From: Candidatus Pantoea gossypiicola
GTDB taxonomy: Bacteria > Pseudomonadota > Gammaproteobacteria > Enterobacterales > Enterobacteriaceae
DNA length: 64,000 nt
NCBI RefSeq assembly: GCF_008632075.1
Contig: NZ_VWVM01000005.1
Coordinates: forward strand, 160,011 to 224,010
Direction: 5' to 3'
In this document: piece by piece, positions 26,810-38,771 of the stretch
Numbering within the stretch: position 1 is the first letter of the stretch
Layout: the number at the start of each line of letters is the position of its first letter
The notes under the pieces: model-generated
What the model was told of the DNA's origin: nothing
Seen by the model: only the letters and a program-made list of their open reading frames with translations
Databases searched by the model: none
Translations under genes and position numbers: made by a program

Positions 26810-27436
26810 AATAGCGACCCTCACCAATTTGTTATCCGTTTAAATCAACGATGAATACGCGTTGCGGTACGAGAGAGATTTCTTAGGTACTTTTTTATTC
26901 TGCTCGTGCAGTGTGGCAACAGGCAAACGCCCGTAAAAGTCTTCATCCCTGACCCGTTCTGCAAAAAATTTGTGCTGCCATGACGTCACACATTCTCCGG
27001 CAATGGCGGGGAATGCCAGTGAAGTGCCGGAGATTCAGTAAAGCTCATTTTTTGAGAACTATGTCACTATCCCTGAAAACAGGAAGTTTTCTGATAGGAC
27101 AATTCTCAAAAACATTTGTTTTACGAAAGTGTGAAGTCTCAGCGTGCGATGACAATGCCGGAAAAAACATTTTTTAACAAGAAAAATCACTTAAAGTTTT
27201 TTTCCTTGTAAATTCAGTCCATTGCCGGTTTTGCCTGCACATTCACAGTCTGACCGCTTCTGTGAACCACCCAACTAAAATACGCGAAGCCCGGTTTAAT
27301 AAGAATTATTTTCAGACTCTCAGCACATTTATCAGAATTTCCTTAGTTGCATTCTGGAAAACATGGTTCGGAAAATGCAGGGATGGTTTTGCGATACTTA
27401 AGTGTCGCTGAGCAAAGGTAGTTAGAAACTTAATGT
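26810..27436. other. AT-rich region between rcsA and fliR
   Basis: About 630 bases without a gene. It carries the rcsA promoter. Ten-base inverted repeats TTTTTGAGAA / TTCTCAAAAA (27049-27058 and 27103-27112) frame a 44-base spacer of unknown meaning. A 65-codon frame on the plus strand (26980-27177) lacks a ribosome site and is not believed. No terminator for fliR was found here. Confidence 0.5.
26871..26889 (-). promoter_or_regulatory. Candidate RcsAB box upstream of rcsA
   Basis: Minus strand TAAGAAATCTCTC compared with the Erwinia RcsAB consensus TRVGAAWAWTSYG: about 10 of 13 positions agree. It lies about 60-80 bases upstream of rcsA, fitting autoactivation. Confidence 0.4.
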
Positions 27437-28222
27437 TCAGGGGCGGGATAGTTCTGTCAGGAACAGGGCCAGTAAATCAAATATTTCACTGAACAAATGC
27501 TCACAGAACGGGGCCAGCAGGGGCATCAGCAGGCTGATGGTTAAAATTCCGACTGATAAGGTAATCGGGAAGCCAATTGCGAAGATTGATAACTGTGGTG
27601 AAACGCGGTTTAACAAACCCAGTACCAGATTTACCATGAGTAACAAAACGATTAAGGGCAGCGCTAACATCATGCCATTAAGGAAAATTAATCCGCCGGA
27701 TTTCACCAGCGCCATAAATGCGTTGGCATTCAGGGGGTGACCGCCAATCGGCAGCGTATGAAAACTGTCCGCCAGCAGTGAGATCAGCCAAAGATGTCCG
27801 TTAAAGGTCAGGAACAGCAACATGGCCAGCATGTCGAGAAAACGGGCCAGCACCGGCATATTAAGACGGCTGCCAGGGTCAAAAAAGGTGGCGAACGAAA
27901 TGCCCATCTGCAAACCAATGACTTCCCCGGCAAGACGCACAGCTGCAAACGCAAACTGCATGGTAAAGCCCAGCGCGATACCAATCAGCATCTGCTGAAT
28001 CAGCAGCCAGAAACCAGCAGGGGAAAACAGAGTCACATTGACAGCAGGCAACATCGGCATCAGCAGCCAGGTGATCATCACCGCCAGTCCGATTTTGACA
28101 CGTTTGCTGACGGATCGTTCACTGAGGATCGGCGCAGTGGCAAACAACGCCATGATGCGCACCAGTGGCCAGAAGAACTGGCTGACCCACTGAACCAGCT
28201 GGCTGCTGTCGAGAGTAATCAT
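27437..28222 (-). CDS. fliR: Flagellar type III export protein FliR
   Basis: 261 residues with about six membrane segments; part of the FliPQR export gate. [39 protein letters not shown] and [13 protein letters not shown] are family-typical. The ATG at 28222 overlaps the fliQ stop (TGATG), so translation is coupled; the longer frame to 28291 lies inside fliQ. Last gene of fliLMNOPQR. Confidence 0.95.
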   Translation of the reverse strand: MITLDSSQLVQWVSQFFWPLVRIMALFATAPILSERSVSKRVKIGLAVMITWLLMPMLPAVNVTLFSPAGFWLLIQQMLIGIALGFTMQFAFAAVRLAGEVIGLQMGISFATFFDPGSRLNMPVLARFLDMLAMLLFLTFNGHLWLISLLADSFHTLPIGGHPLNANAFMALVKSGGLIFLNGMMLALPLIVLLLMVNLVLGLLNRVSPQLSIFAIGFPITLSVGILTISLLMPLLAPFCEHLFSEIFDLLALFLTELSRP

Positions 28223-28491
28223 CAGCCGATGATATAAGGCAGGTTGGTAAAGACGGTGCGGATATAGTCCAGCAGCAGATTCAGCATCCATGGGCCGGCA
28301 ATGATACCAGTGGTGGCAACCGCCAGGATCTTAGGAATAAAGGATAAGGTCTGTTCGTTGACCTGGGTCGCCGCCTGGATCAGGCTGATCAGCAGACCGC
28401 TGACCAGAGCTGCCAGCAGCAGCGGGGCGGCCAGCATCAGGGCGACGCGCATCGCTTCCTGTCCCATTACCATTACTGATTCGGGTGTCAT
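28222..28491 (-). CDS. fliQ: Flagellar type III export protein FliQ
   Basis: 89 residues, two membrane helices, part of the FliPQR export gate. [18 protein letters not shown] start and [14 protein letters not shown] in the cytoplasmic hairpin match the family. Starts 25 bases after fliP. Confidence 0.96.
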   Translation of the reverse strand: MTPESVMVMGQEAMRVALMLAAPLLLAALVSGLLISLIQAATQVNEQTLSFIPKILAVATTGIIAGPWMLNLLLDYIRTVFTNLPYIIG

Positions 28492-28516
28492 GTCGTGCTC
28501 CGGTAAGAAAAGGGGA

Positions 28517-29251
28517 TCAGGAGTAGAAGCTTTGCGCCAGTGAACCGACCAGCAGTTGCCAGCCATCGACCAGAACAAACAGCATCAATTTAAACGGCAG
28601 CGCAATGGACGCTGGCGGAACCATCATCATCCCCAGCGCCATCAGCACGCTGGCGACGACCAGGTCAATGATCAGGAACGGGATAAATACGGTAAAGCCA
28701 ATCTGGAACGCGGTCTTCAGTTCGCTGGTCACATAGGCGGGCAGCAGAATACGCATGGGCACCGCTTCAGGACCGGCAATCGGCGCGGTATTCGCCAGAC
28801 GGGCAAACAGGGCTAAATCTGCTTCACGGGTCTGACGCAGCATAAACTCGCGCAGCGGCTGGGCTCCTTTATCAATCGCCACTTCCATGCTGATCTTGTC
28901 CTGGCTGAACGGCAGGTAAGCATCCTGATAAATCTTGTCGAAGGTCGGTGCCATAATAAAGAAAGTCAGAAACAGCGACAGTCCGAGCAGCACCTGGTTA
29001 GGCGGCGCAGAGGGCGTGCCCAGCGCGTTACGCAGTAAACCAAACACAATGATGATACGGGTGAAGCTGGTCATCATCAGCAGCACGGCCGGAATAAAGG
29101 TCAGCGCAGTGATAAAGACCAGCGTCTGTACCGGCAGTGACCAGCTCTGACCGCCATTCGGCAGTGAGTGACTCACCAGGCCCGGCAACTGGGCATGGGC
29201 AACCGGTGCCAGTAGCAGCAGTGGCAGTAAAGGAAGCAGTCGACGCATCAT
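28517..29251 (-). CDS. fliP: Flagellar type III export protein FliP
   Basis: 244 residues. It has the cleavable signal peptide characteristic of FliP ([20 protein letters not shown]), then four membrane segments. [20 protein letters not shown] and [16 protein letters not shown] are the signatures. The ATG at 29251 overlaps the fliO stop (ATGA); the next codon is also ATG. Confidence 0.96.
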   Translation of the reverse strand: MMRRLLPLLPLLLLAPVAHAQLPGLVSHSLPNGGQSWSLPVQTLVFITALTFIPAVLLMMTSFTRIIIVFGLLRNALGTPSAPPNQVLLGLSLFLTFFIMAPTFDKIYQDAYLPFSQDKISMEVAIDKGAQPLREFMLRQTREADLALFARLANTAPIAGPEAVPMRILLPAYVTSELKTAFQIGFTVFIPFLIIDLVVASVLMALGMMMVPPASIALPFKLMLFVLVDGWQLLVGSLAQSFYS

Positions 29252-29646
29252 TGTGGTTTTCCGGGACGTTTAACCAGATTCTGTAACAGCTGACGAAAAT
29301 CCTGTGGCGCACGGTCAGCCGGCGTCACAGAGACCGGCTCACCCGGCGGCAGCGTATGCAGATGAGTAATCTGCTGGGCAGTGACGCCCAGCACCAGACG
29401 CGCGTCAGCAGTATCGACAATCACTACCCGCTCACGCTGGCCCACTGAGACGCTGGCCGTGAGTTTCAGCTCCTGACCACTGACCTTTTTCGGCGCAAAG
29501 CCGGCACGGCGTGCCAGCCAGGCGCAGGCCAGAATCAATAAAATAATCACTGCTAACACGCTGCTGACCTGTGCCAGCATAGAACCGGTCGAAATCGCCT
29601 GTGCGTGCGGTGCGGCCGGTTGCAGCGTTTGATTCTGGCTATTCAT
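29248..29646 (-). CDS. fliO: Flagellar protein FliO
   Basis: 132 residues. One membrane helix (about 24-45, [19 protein letters not shown]), then a basic cytoplasmic domain with [18 protein letters not shown]. FliO is the assembly chaperone for the FliP ring. Position between fliN and fliP and overlap with fliP are as expected. Confidence 0.93.
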   Translation of the reverse strand: MNSQNQTLQPAAPHAQAISTGSMLAQVSSVLAVIILLILACAWLARRAGFAPKKVSGQELKLTASVSVGQRERVVIVDTADARLVLGVTAQQITHLHTLPPGEPVSVTPADRAPQDFRQLLQNLVKRPGKPQ

Positions 29647-29656
29647 AATGTGACTC

Positions 29657-30064
29657 TTAGCGACTCAGACGACGCATACGTTCAGACGGGGTGATGATGT
29701 CAGTGATACGAACGCCATATTTGTCGTTCACAACTACTACTTCACCCTGTGCAATCAGGTAACCGTTGATCAGGATATCCAGCGGCTCACCTGCCAGTCC
29801 GTCCAGTGCTACCACCGAACCCTGCGTCAGACGCAACAGCTCTTTGATGGTCATCTTAGTGCGGCCCAGTTCGACGGTGAGTTTCACCGGGATATCCATA
29901 ATCAGATCGATATCCTGCAACGAGCCCGCGACATTGCCGCTGTCGAATGACTTAAAGACGTCATCGGTCTGCGGCGCACTGCTGCTGCCGACCTGCTCGT
30001 TCATCGCTTCAGCCCACAGATCGTCCGCAGAGATATCGTCAGACGGTTTATTACTGTCAGTCAT
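29657..30064 (-). CDS. fliN: Flagellar motor switch protein FliN
   Basis: 135 residues. C-terminal SpoA domain: IPVKLTVELGRTKMTIKELL, LDGLAGEPLDILING and VNDKYGVRITDI. Part of the C-ring with FliM and FliG. Its start overlaps fliM's end by eight bases. Confidence 0.96.
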   Translation of the reverse strand: MTDSNKPSDDISADDLWAEAMNEQVGSSSAPQTDDVFKSFDSGNVAGSLQDIDLIMDIPVKLTVELGRTKMTIKELLRLTQGSVVALDGLAGEPLDILINGYLIAQGEVVVVNDKYGVRITDIITPSERMRRLSR

Positions 30065-31064
30065 GGGGCTGTTCCTCGTTAAGCGAATTCAAAATCGGGT
30101 TAATCAGGTGTTCGACACGGAGCGCATATTGCCCATTCATCGTGCCATATTGGCTGGTTAAGACCGGGACGCTATCGACATGGGCGATAATGCGTTCCGG
30201 CTTCTCAATCGGCAGCACATCACCGGGTTTCAGCTGCAGAATCCGTGACAGACGCAGTGACGTTTCGGCAAAGTGAGCAATCAGTTCCAGCTCAGAGTGC
30301 TGCACCTGTTTGACCAGGTTATCGCGCCAGTGGTTATCTTCCTGGCGGGAGTTTTCGAGCGGTGGGTTCACCAGCAGCTCGCGCAGCGGTTCAATCATTG
30401 AAAACGGGATGCAGATGTTAAACTCACCCACCAGGTTGCCAATCTCCACCTGGAACGGCGTGTTAACCACGATGTCGTTCGGTGAAGTGGTGATGTTGGT
30501 GAACTTCACCTGCATCTCTGAACGTACGTACTCGACGTCCAGGGGATAAATCGCCTTCCATGCATCGCTGTAACCATCCAGCGCCAGCTTCAGCATGCGG
30601 CGGATAACGCGCTGCTCGGTATGGGTAAACTCACGGCCTTCGACTTTCGTCGGGAAACGTCCGTCACCACCAAACAGGTTGTCGACGGCGATAAACACCA
30701 GGCTGGGTGAGAACACCACCAGCGCCGTGCCGCGCAGCGGTTTCAGGTGGATCAGATTCAGGTTGGTTGGCACCGGCAGATTGCGGGCAAACTCATGATA
30801 CGGCTGAATCTTGATCGTCCCGACGCTGATATCCGGGCTACGGCGCAACAGGTTAAACAGCGCCATACGGAAACTACGGGCAAAACGCTCGTTAATAATC
30901 TCCAGCGCCTGCAAACGCTCGCGCACCACGCGGCGCTGGGTATTCGGGTCGTAAGGCCGAATATCGCCCTCCGGCCCGTTTTGTTTCTTTTCTTCTTCCG
31001 CGCTGCCGCTGTCGCCGTTTAAAAGGGCGTCAATTTCAGCCTGGGAGAGAATGCTATCGCCCAT
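30057..31064 (-). CDS. fliM: Flagellar motor switch protein FliM
   Basis: 335 residues. The N-terminal LSQAEIDALLNG is the CheY-P docking peptide; the middle CheC-like domain and a C-terminal SpoA domain (GDVLPIEKPERIIAHVD) follow. Coupled to fliN by overlap, four bases after fliL. Confidence 0.97.
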   Translation of the reverse strand: MGDSILSQAEIDALLNGDSGSAEEEKKQNGPEGDIRPYDPNTQRRVVRERLQALEIINERFARSFRMALFNLLRRSPDISVGTIKIQPYHEFARNLPVPTNLNLIHLKPLRGTALVVFSPSLVFIAVDNLFGGDGRFPTKVEGREFTHTEQRVIRRMLKLALDGYSDAWKAIYPLDVEYVRSEMQVKFTNITTSPNDIVVNTPFQVEIGNLVGEFNICIPFSMIEPLRELLVNPPLENSRQEDNHWRDNLVKQVQHSELELIAHFAETSLRLSRILQLKPGDVLPIEKPERIIAHVDSVPVLTSQYGTMNGQYALRVEHLINPILNSLNEEQPHD

Positions 31065-31068
31065 TGAT

Positions 31069-31554
31069 TCACCTCAAAATGAAGGCAGTAAACAGCACGT
31101 CGTTTACAGCCTGCGGAGGTTGACCTTTTACCAGCGGGGGTGTCAGCGCCTGTTTGATTTGTTCAACAAGCGCCTGTTTTCCTTGCTCTGTCGCCAGCGC
31201 CGCAGCGCTCTGACGCGAGAGCAGCAGCAGCAGACGGCTGCGCACCTCAGGCAGATAGTCATTCATCCGACTCCGGGACTCCTCATCGGCCAGACGCAGG
31301 GTAAAGCCTACGTAAAGCACGCGGTCAGGATCGTTGTCGGGATTGACCAGGTTAACCGTAAATGTATCAAGTGCAAAAAAGACCGGAGCGGGAGGCGGTT
31401 CAACTTTCGCCACCTCAGGCTTATCGCCCTCGTGTTTATTCATCATTCGCCAGACTGCATAGCCTGCCACGCTGCAAGCGGCCAGCGTCAGAATGATCAA
31501 CACTGGTATTAAGAGTTTACGTTTGCTGCCTTTTGCTTTCGCGTTATCAGACAT
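31069..31554 (-). CDS. fliL: Flagellar basal-body protein FliL
   Basis: 161 residues. One N-terminal membrane anchor ([25 protein letters not shown], about 11-35), a proline-rich linker and a periplasmic stomatin-like domain ([20 protein letters not shown]). Supports stator function. First gene of fliLMNOPQR; a 127-base gap after fliK leaves room for its own promoter. Confidence 0.95.
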   Translation of the reverse strand: MSDNAKAKGSKRKLLIPVLIILTLAACSVAGYAVWRMMNKHEGDKPEVAKVEPPPAPVFFALDTFTVNLVNPDNDPDRVLYVGFTLRLADEESRSRMNDYLPEVRSRLLLLLSRQSAAALATEQGKQALVEQIKQALTPPLVKGQPPQAVNDVLFTAFILR

Positions 31555-31681
31555 GGTGCAGTTACTTCCTGTGAATTATGGGCAAGCCTCTCGGCTCACG
31601 GGACAGATTATCCGCGTCTTAAGTCAAACCAATGGGTAGAAAAGACGCGGGTTTTACGCTTACCTTCAGCGTTTGCCGCTG

Positions 31682-32965
31682 TCAGGCGAAAGTGTCGACG
31701 GCGCTGTTGCCGCTAACGCGAGCCTGAAGGGCAGCGGGAACGGCAATCGGCGTAATGTCGGTGTCACTGTCCTGGGTGAGGGAGAAGCGGCCATGCTGTC
31801 CATCGCGGCGCGCCTCCTGCTGTTGCTGGAATTGCTGGCCCTGCGTGGAACTGTCACTGCTCACCTGACTCTCGCCCAGGTTTATACCGCTCTCTGCCAG
31901 CGCGCTGCGAAGCTGCGGTATCGCGGCTTCCAGTGCCGATCTGACGTGGCTATGGCTGGAAACCAGATTAATTTGTGCCTGATCGTTATCCAGTTTCAGG
32001 CTGATCTGGATAGCGCCAAGGTCTTCCGGATGTAAACGCAACTCCGCGTTCTGCTGGCCGTTGCGGCTGAACATCACAATCTGCTGACTCAGCGCCTGCT
32101 GCCACTCGTCGCTGCCCAGCTGTGAATTCAGCATCGGGGTGGACGGGGTGCTGCTGGTCGCGGAGGCGGTCACAGGCGCGGGCAGGCTGCTGGCGCTGGC
32201 GAACGGCGTGGCGCTGATCGCGTTGTCGCTGGTACTGGCTTTGATCGCACCCTGATCATCCTGCTTCACCATAGTGCTCAGCGCCTGCTGGAAACTGCTG
32301 TCGAGTATCAGGCTGCTGTTGGTCGCACTTTGCGCGGCAGGCTGATTCTGACTGGCGGTGCTGTTCACGACAGGTGAGTTCAGTGCGGCACCTTTAGCGT
32401 CATGCTTCTCATCTTTACCCGGCAAAGGGTTATCCGGTGCGTGGCTCTGCTGCGCACTGTTCAGCAGTTGCGTCAGCGAGGTCTGACTTTTCCGGCCGGT
32501 GTCGGTCTGGGCAATCAACTCACCTGCTTCACTGCTGACCGGCGTCGAAGGCGTCGCTGTCGGCGTCACCGCAACCGGTAACATGGCGAACAGTGCCTGC
32601 ACATTCTGCATGTCACTGGCGCTTAAGGTTGCGGCCTCCGGCTTGTCTTTATCATCGGCTGATTTTATACCAGCTTTAATATTTTCCGGTTTAAACAGGG
32701 CGGTCAGTTCAGCAGGATTATCCAGCGCGGCCATCAGCGCATTCAGCGGCGCTTTTGGTCGGGCGTCATCGGCAGTTTCTGCTTTAACGTCAGCGGATTG
32801 CGCCGCTTTTCCCTGCTGTTTCGCCAGGCCTGCCAGCTGGTTTCCCAGCGTGGTCAGAAAGTCCTGCGGCAGGGCATCAGCCCCTGCTGCAAGGTCCGTC
32901 GCGCCTGATGGTTCCGCGTCGGTTTTAGCCGCCGCTTTTATGCCAATGTGTGGCAGCGTAATCAT
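31682..32965 (-). CDS. fliK: Flagellar hook-length control protein FliK
   Basis: 427 residues. A long Ala/Ser/Thr/Gln-rich N-terminal ruler, then the conserved C-terminal domain ([38 protein letters not shown]) that switches export specificity. Overlaps fliJ by four bases. Confidence 0.93.
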   Translation of the reverse strand: MITLPHIGIKAAAKTDAEPSGATDLAAGADALPQDFLTTLGNQLAGLAKQQGKAAQSADVKAETADDARPKAPLNALMAALDNPAELTALFKPENIKAGIKSADDKDKPEAATLSASDMQNVQALFAMLPVAVTPTATPSTPVSSEAGELIAQTDTGRKSQTSLTQLLNSAQQSHAPDNPLPGKDEKHDAKGAALNSPVVNSTASQNQPAAQSATNSSLILDSSFQQALSTMVKQDDQGAIKASTSDNAISATPFASASSLPAPVTASATSSTPSTPMLNSQLGSDEWQQALSQQIVMFSRNGQQNAELRLHPEDLGAIQISLKLDNDQAQINLVSSHSHVRSALEAAIPQLRSALAESGINLGESQVSSDSSTQGQQFQQQQEARRDGQHGRFSLTQDSDTDITPIAVPAALQARVSGNSAVDTFA

Positions 32966-33405
32966 TCGCCTCTCCTCGATGCGGCCCGTTGGGCAAATTC
33001 ATCCATCCGTTTCTGGTCGAGACGGTTTTCCTGTCGTAAAGCATTTTCCGCTGCCCGTGTTATCAGAGTCTGATAGGCGTTCAGCCGCTGTTGTTTGTCG
33101 CGCCAGTTGATTAGCGCCTGCTCCAGTCGCTGATTCCAGTTATTAAGCTGGTTGCGATGCTGCTCAATCGCTTTTTCCAGCGTCTGAATAAACTGGTGAT
33201 AGTTCGTCCAGCGGGTGCTGGCGATGCCGGACGACATGTCATCGTTGAGCTTGTTGCGATACTCGTCCTGATAATCGAGCAGCATCGTCAGTTGCTCGTT
33301 AGCGGCGTGCTGGCCGCGGCGCATATCGCCTAAATAGATGGCGGCACGTTCGAGATCCTGCTCCGCTAAGTCGCGCAGCGTATCAATGGCATTTGCAGTT
33401 TTCAT
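32962..33405 (-). CDS. fliJ: Flagellar export chaperone FliJ
   Basis: 147 residues, almost entirely helical coiled coil ([36 protein letters not shown]). Works with the FliHI ATPase. Between fliI and fliK, overlapping the latter. Confidence 0.94.
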   Translation of the reverse strand: MKTANAIDTLRDLAEQDLERAAIYLGDMRRGQHAANEQLTMLLDYQDEYRNKLNDDMSSGIASTRWTNYHQFIQTLEKAIEQHRNQLNNWNQRLEQALINWRDKQQRLNAYQTLITRAAENALRQENRLDQKRMDEFAQRAASRRGE

Positions 33406-33424
33406 TGCCGTTACCTCGCGTTAA

Positions 33425-34795
33425 TCACTGTGACGAGCCGAACAGCGCATGCAGATGCAGGCTGGCGTCGTCATAATCGCTGCGCTCAAAGATGCCCTGT
33501 TGCAGGAAGGCTTCCATCTGCGGATAGAGCCTGATGGCTTTATCGAGCATCGGATCGCTCCCGGCGGCGTAGGCACCGACGCTGACCAGATCGCGGTTAC
33601 GCTGGAAGCTGGAGAGCAACTGCTTAAACTGGCGCACCTGCGCATAGTGGTTCTCATCGATCAGCGAGGTCATCGCACGGCTGATCGAAGCTTCGATATC
33701 AATAGCCGGATAGTGACCCGCTTCCCCGAGCCGGCGCGACAGCACGATGTGGCCATCGAGGATGGCGCGCGCGGAGTCTGCGATCGGATCCTGCTGATCG
33801 TCGCCTTCGGTCAGGACGGTATAGAAGGCGGTGATCGAACCGCCGCCGTCGATGCCGTTACCGGCACGCTCAACCAGCGCAGGCAGTTTGGCGAACACGG
33901 AAGGCGGGTAGCCTTTGGTTGCCGGTGGCTCACCAATCGCCAGGGCGATCTCACGCTGCGCCATGGCGTAGCGGGTCAGGGAGTCCATAATCAGCAGCAC
34001 ATGCTTGCCGCGATCGCGAAAATCTTCAGCGATACGGGTGGCGTAAGCGGCACCCTGCATACGCAGCAGCGGCGAAACATCTGCCGGGGCAGCTATTACC
34101 ACCGAACGGGCTCGGCCTTCAGCACCCAGAATGTTCTCAATAAAATCTTTCACTTCGCGGCCACGTTCGCCAATCAGACCGACCACGATAACGTCCGCTT
34201 TGGTGTAGCGCGCCATCATCCCGAGCAGCACGCTTTTCCCCACGCCTGAACCGGCAAACAGACCCATACGCTGCCCGCGACCCACCGTCAGCAGGGCATT
34301 AATGGCCCGCACGCCGGTATCCAGCACATCGGTAATCGGCGTACGCTGCAGCGGGTTAAACGGCGGGGTGATCAGCGGTGCGCGATAGCCGGTATCCGGT
34401 GACGGCAGACCGTCCAGCGGTCGGCCGCTACCGTCGAGCACGCGGCCCAGCAGTTCCGGTCCCAGCATCAGCTGTTTGCCCGCCTGCGGGTTGTCACCAT
34501 TCTGGCGCGCATAGACCCGCGCACCCGGTAAAATGCCGTCGACTTCTTCCAGTGGCATCATCAGCAATTTCTGACCGTTGAATCCCACCACTTCGCTTTC
34601 GATTTCGCTGATGGTTTTGCCATCGTTGCGTTCGATGATGCAGGTCGCACCCAGCGGCAGCTGTAAACCCGTCGCTTCCAGCACCAGACCGGTCGCGCGG
34701 GTCAGGCGGCCATAACGGCGCACCGCCTGCACCTGGTTGATGCGTTTTTCAAAGACGTCGAGCGAGCCCAGCCAGCGATTCAGACGGGTGGTCAT
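33425..34795 (-). CDS. fliI: Flagellum-specific ATP synthase FliI
   Basis: 456 residues. Walker A GSGVGKS at 182-188, [13 protein letters not shown], and [20 protein letters not shown] are those of the F1-beta-like export ATPase. The stop-start join with fliH (one-base overlap) indicates coupling. Confidence 0.97.
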   Translation of the reverse strand: MTTRLNRWLGSLDVFEKRINQVQAVRRYGRLTRATGLVLEATGLQLPLGATCIIERNDGKTISEIESEVVGFNGQKLLMMPLEEVDGILPGARVYARQNGDNPQAGKQLMLGPELLGRVLDGSGRPLDGLPSPDTGYRAPLITPPFNPLQRTPITDVLDTGVRAINALLTVGRGQRMGLFAGSGVGKSVLLGMMARYTKADVIVVGLIGERGREVKDFIENILGAEGRARSVVIAAPADVSPLLRMQGAAYATRIAEDFRDRGKHVLLIMDSLTRYAMAQREIALAIGEPPATKGYPPSVFAKLPALVERAGNGIDGGGSITAFYTVLTEGDDQQDPIADSARAILDGHIVLSRRLGEAGHYPAIDIEASISRAMTSLIDENHYAQVRQFKQLLSSFQRNRDLVSVGAYAAGSDPMLDKAIRLYPQMEAFLQQGIFERSDYDDASLHLHALFGSSQ

Positions 34796-35487
34796 CAGAT
34801 TTCTCCCGGCGCGGCAAGGCGGCAGAGTTCCTGCCAGCGCGTTGCGACGCTGGCATCCAGATCGCCATCTTCAGCGCTGAGTTTGCAGCCGCCAGGGTGC
34901 AGGGTGCTGTCTGCGATCAGCCGCCAGCCGTGCAGATCCAGCGTCGGACCTAAAGTCTGCTCAATACGCTGTAAGTCGTCCGGGTGAACACGCAGCTGCG
35001 GTTTGCCGCTGAACATCGGTTCCTGCTGCAGCAGACCCTGAATCTGGCGGAGCAGGGCGGTACCATCCACCGTAGTGGCCTGACCAATAACCGAGCGAGC
35101 CGCTTCCAGCGCCAGCTGCATCAGACGGGCAGCAATTACGCTATCCAGTGACTCCAGCGTGTTCTGGAACTCCGTTACGAGCTGCTGCATCCGCGCCTGA
35201 AGCGGTGCCTGCTGCTGCCGGGCATCCGCCAGCCCCTGCTGAAAACCGGCGTCGTAGCCCGCTTTCTGGCCTTCGGTCATACCCTGCTGATAGCCTTCGT
35301 TGTAACCCTGACCCTGCGCCTCTTTGCGCATCTGCTGCTGCAGACGTTCGAGCTGCTGTTGCTGCTCATCCACGCCCTCTTCAGCTTCGTAAATTTCTGG
35401 CTGCAGCTCCGGTTCAGGCTCATCAAAACGGCCTAAATCAGTGGGCTGCCACAGCTGCCAGGGACGGGCAGAAAATGCATCAGACAT
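34795..35487 (-). CDS. fliH: Flagellar assembly protein FliH
   Basis: 230 residues. [21 protein letters not shown] start, a Gln/Glu-rich helix with GxxxG-like repeats ([20 protein letters not shown]), then the V-ATPase-E-like C-terminus. Negative regulator and peripheral stalk of FliI. ATG 35487 has GCGAGGAAACTT upstream inside fliG and is chosen over 35508. Confidence 0.94.
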   Translation of the reverse strand: MSDAFSARPWQLWQPTDLGRFDEPEPELQPEIYEAEEGVDEQQQQLERLQQQMRKEAQGQGYNEGYQQGMTEGQKAGYDAGFQQGLADARQQQAPLQARMQQLVTEFQNTLESLDSVIAARLMQLALEAARSVIGQATTVDGTALLRQIQGLLQQEPMFSGKPQLRVHPDDLQRIEQTLGPTLDLHGWRLIADSTLHPGGCKLSAEDGDLDASVATRWQELCRLAAPGEI

Positions 35488-36472
35488 AAGTTTCCTCGCC
35501 ACCACCAATCACCATCTCGCCCGATTCGGCCAGGCGACGGACCACCAGCAGGATCGCTTTCTGTTCGTTCTCTACTGCGGACATACGCACCGGACCCCGG
35601 TTGGCCAGATCGTCGCGCAGGATATCGGCCGCTCGGGCTGACATGTTTTTGAGGAACTTCTCGCGCAGTGGCTGTTCGGCACCTTTCAGTGCAACCAGCA
35701 ACTGTTCGGACTCCACTTCCTGCAACAGACGCTGGATGCTGCGGTCGTCCACTTCCACCAGGTTTTCGAACAGGAACATCTCGTCGATAATTTTCTGCGC
35801 CAGTTCGCCATCGAAGTCGCGTACCGCTTCGATAACGGCCTCTTCCTGCTGCGTTTTCATCAGGTTGATGATCTCGGCTGCGGTTCTCACGCCGCCCATC
35901 TTCGCGCGCTTGAGGTTGGTGCCATCCAGCAGGCCATTCAGCACTTCGGTCAGTTCGGCCAGCGCAGCTGGCTGCACACCACCGAAGGTGGCGATACGCA
36001 GCATCACATCGTGACGCAGACGTTCGTCGAACAGCGCCACAATATCGGCGGCCTGACCACGCTTGAGGTGGACCAGGATGGTGGCGATGATCTGTGGATG
36101 CTCGTCGCGGATAAGGTCGGCGGCAGCCTGCGGCTCCATAAAGTTGAGCGTTTCCATCCCGCTGGTGGTTTCGCGCGTTTCGAGAATGTCTTCCAGCAGG
36201 CTGGAGGCGCGCTCTTCGCCCAGCGCCCGGGTCAGCACCGAACGCAGGTATTCGTTGGAGTTCAGGCTCAATGCAGCAAACTGCTCAGCATCGGTTTCAA
36301 ACTCACGCAATATTTCAGTCAGCTGCTTGTGTGACACCTGACGCATGTTGGCCATCGCCGCGCTCAGGTGCTGTACTTCGCGCTGGTTCAGATGTTTGAA
36401 AACTTCCGCAGCGCGCTCTTCGCCGATGGTCATCATCAGGATGGCGCTTTTTTCGGTTCCGGTCAGACTCAT
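35480..36472 (-). CDS. fliG: Flagellar motor switch protein FliG
   Basis: 330 residues. [21 protein letters not shown], the middle [13 protein letters not shown] motif and the charged torque helix ([22 protein letters not shown]) are intact. Overlaps fliF by four bases and fliH by eight. Confidence 0.97.
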   Translation of the reverse strand: MSLTGTEKSAILMMTIGEERAAEVFKHLNQREVQHLSAAMANMRQVSHKQLTEILREFETDAEQFAALSLNSNEYLRSVLTRALGEERASSLLEDILETRETTSGMETLNFMEPQAAADLIRDEHPQIIATILVHLKRGQAADIVALFDERLRHDVMLRIATFGGVQPAALAELTEVLNGLLDGTNLKRAKMGGVRTAAEIINLMKTQQEEAVIEAVRDFDGELAQKIIDEMFLFENLVEVDDRSIQRLLQEVESEQLLVALKGAEQPLREKFLKNMSARAADILRDDLANRGPVRMSAVENEQKAILLVVRRLAESGEMVIGGGEETYV

Positions 36473-38196
36473 AGCTCTTTACTCATCCATTCGCGAATCA
36501 CCAGCGCAACAACGCGCGGATCGTTTTCTGACATGTCGCGGATGCGTTGACTCATCACTTCTGCGCTCATGCGGTTGTTAGACTTACGTTCCTGCTCCAG
36601 CTCGTCTTTGCTGAGCTGCACACTAAAGGCTTCTTCTTCTGGCTGTTCAGCGGCACGAGCGGCAATGGCTTCTGCAGCGGCTTTCTCTGCGGCCTGCTTA
36701 CGAACCAGGTGCGGACGAACCAGTTTGCGGTAGAGGATAAAGGCTACCAGGGCAATCAACAGCCACTTACCGGCGTTCATCAGCTGATCAAAGAAGGACT
36801 GCTGTTGCCAGAAGGGCAGATCGGCGGTCACTGCTTCAGTGGTGTTGAACTGCGAGTTCACGACGTTGACGCTATCGCCACGCGTCTGGGAGTAGCCCAT
36901 CGCTTCGCGGGTCAGGTCTTCAATCTGCTTAAGTTGCTGTTCGTTCAGCGCAACGGCTTTGCCTTTGTCATCTGCACGGAAGTTAACCACGACTGCCACC
37001 GACAGACGCTGTACGTCGCCGACGTTGAGTTTGGTATGACGAATGGTACGGTCCAGCTCGTAGTTCACCGTGTCATCACGACGTGAGTTGGTCGGCGTCG
37101 CGCTGGCTGTGGCAGTGCTGGTGGTCTGACCGGCGTTATTCTGTCCGTTAGCATTCTGTCCATTGGCATTCTGACCATTGGCCGCATTATTGTTTGGCGT
37201 CGTGACCGGCGCGGTATTGGCTGGCGCAGGCTGGTTAGAGAGCGCGCCTGGCACGCCACCCGGATAAGGGCTGCCCGACTGGTCGCTGGTGCTGGTCTGA
37301 CGCGAACGGATCGCCGTGTTAGACGGGTTGGCGTTAGGCTGATATTTCTCGTCGGTCTGCTCACTGGTGTCGAAGTTAATCTGCGCGGTTACCTGCGCAT
37401 GCACATTGCCCTGACCAAGAATCGGATTCAGGATCGCTTCGATACGTTGCTGGTAGCGCGCTTCCACTTCAGACGAGTACTTCAGCTGCGCGTCGTTCAG
37501 ATCGCGACCGGCGTTATCAGAACGGGTCAGCAGGCGACCAGTCTGATCGACCACGGTGACATTGCCCGGCGGTAAACCGGCGACGCTGCTTGAAACCATG
37601 TGGGCGATGGCCTGAATCTGGCCTTCATCCAGCGCACGGCCAGGCTGCAGAGTTAAGGTGACAGAGGCGGATGGTGCTTTCTGCTCACGTACAAATAAGG
37701 TGGGTTTTGGCATCGCCAGATGAACGCGGGCGCTTTTGACCGGACCCAGTGATTCAATGGTGCGGGCCAGTTCGCCTTCCAGCGCGCGCTGGTAGTTAAC
37801 CTGCTCGCTGAACTGGCTGATACCGAACTTCTCTTTATCCAGCAGTTCAAAGCCCACCGAGCCGCCTTTTGGCAGACCCTGCTGAGCCAGACGCAGACGC
37901 AGCTCATGCACATTCGCTTCCGGCACCATCAGTGCGCCGCCATTTTCGGCGAAGCGGTAGGGGATGTTCATCTGCGTCAGCTGGGTGACGATGGCGCCGC
38001 CATCTTCATCAGTGAGGTTGTTATAAAGGACGCTATAGCTGGGCTGCTTTGCCCACAGCACCATCGCGATCACGATCGCCACCACGGCAGCCGCCGCGAC
38101 GATTAAAGGAATACGCGGATTTGCGCGCAGGCGAGCGAGCAGGTCACCGAAGCCTTTCTTTTCTTGTTCTGTTGTGGCGGCTGTGCTCGCATTCAT
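36469..38196 (-). CDS. fliF: Flagellar MS-ring protein FliF
   Basis: 575 residues. Two membrane helices (about 33-50 and 465-485) bracket a large periplasmic part with ring-building motifs ([36 protein letters not shown]). A low-complexity [15 protein letters not shown] linker sits near 345-365. The C-terminus carries the FliG-binding tail. Heads fliFGHIJK, divergent from fliE. Confidence 0.96.
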   Translation of the reverse strand: MNASTAATTEQEKKGFGDLLARLRANPRIPLIVAAAAVVAIVIAMVLWAKQPSYSVLYNNLTDEDGGAIVTQLTQMNIPYRFAENGGALMVPEANVHELRLRLAQQGLPKGGSVGFELLDKEKFGISQFSEQVNYQRALEGELARTIESLGPVKSARVHLAMPKPTLFVREQKAPSASVTLTLQPGRALDEGQIQAIAHMVSSSVAGLPPGNVTVVDQTGRLLTRSDNAGRDLNDAQLKYSSEVEARYQQRIEAILNPILGQGNVHAQVTAQINFDTSEQTDEKYQPNANPSNTAIRSRQTSTSDQSGSPYPGGVPGALSNQPAPANTAPVTTPNNNAANGQNANGQNANGQNNAGQTTSTATASATPTNSRRDDTVNYELDRTIRHTKLNVGDVQRLSVAVVVNFRADDKGKAVALNEQQLKQIEDLTREAMGYSQTRGDSVNVVNSQFNTTEAVTADLPFWQQQSFFDQLMNAGKWLLIALVAFILYRKLVRPHLVRKQAAEKAAAEAIAARAAEQPEEEAFSVQLSKDELEQERKSNNRMSAEVMSQRIRDMSENDPRVVALVIREWMSKEL

Positions 38197-38428
38197 GACC
38201 GATTCCTGCCTGACGTAATTGACCGGGTAAGTTGAGATGGCAAAACAGACTCCCTGACCTGCGTAGATAAAATTTCCACTTCAATGCCAGGCATTATTAG
38301 GTGATAAGCAAAATTCGATGGCTGGATAAGGTAGGTTTTTTGCTGTCATTTAGCGGCTTTGTCTCATTGACAACGTGCTAACTTTTCCTCACATCAAAAA
38401 TGTCATCCTCTTTAATAAGGTATCGTTC

Positions 38429-38740
38429 ATGTCTATTCAGGCAATTGACGGCGTACTGCAGCAGCTTCAGGCGACCTCACTGCAGGCCAGTAACCGCAGC
38501 AGTGAAGCCACTAATCAGATCGATTTCGGCGCGACCATGAAAGCGGCGCTGGATAAGATCAGCGAGACGCAGACCACCGCCCGCACCCAGGCGCAGGATT
38601 TTGAAATGGGGAAACCCGGCATCGCGCTGAATGATGTGATGGTCGATCTGCAGAAATCATCCATCTCTATGCAGATGGGGATTCAGGTCAGGAACAAGCT
38701 GGTGTCGGCTTATAGTGAAATTATGAATATGCAGGTTTAG
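38429..38740 (+). CDS. fliE: Flagellar hook-basal body protein FliE
   Basis: 103 residues. [14 protein letters not shown] start; [15 protein letters not shown] and [21 protein letters not shown] end as in the family. Joins the MS ring to the rod. AATAAGG precedes ATG 38429; the frame's extra 18 upstream codons have no ribosome site. Single gene facing away from fliF. Confidence 0.96.
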   Translation: MSIQAIDGVLQQLQATSLQASNRSSEATNQIDFGATMKAALDKISETQTTARTQAQDFEMGKPGIALNDVMVDLQKSSISMQMGIQVRNKLVSAYSEIMNMQV

Positions 38741-38771
38741 GCGGGTAACTGTCTGAAGATGCTGAAGTTTA

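Noticed and set aside
26980..27177. 65-residue plus-strand frame between rcsA and fliR
   Set aside because: No ribosome site and composition unlike neighbouring genes.
37100..37200. Possible CRISPR-like or VNTR repeat in fliF (NGQNA units)
   Set aside because: It is an in-frame low-complexity linker of FliF ([15 protein letters not shown]), not an array with spacers. No CRISPR array was seen anywhere in the window.
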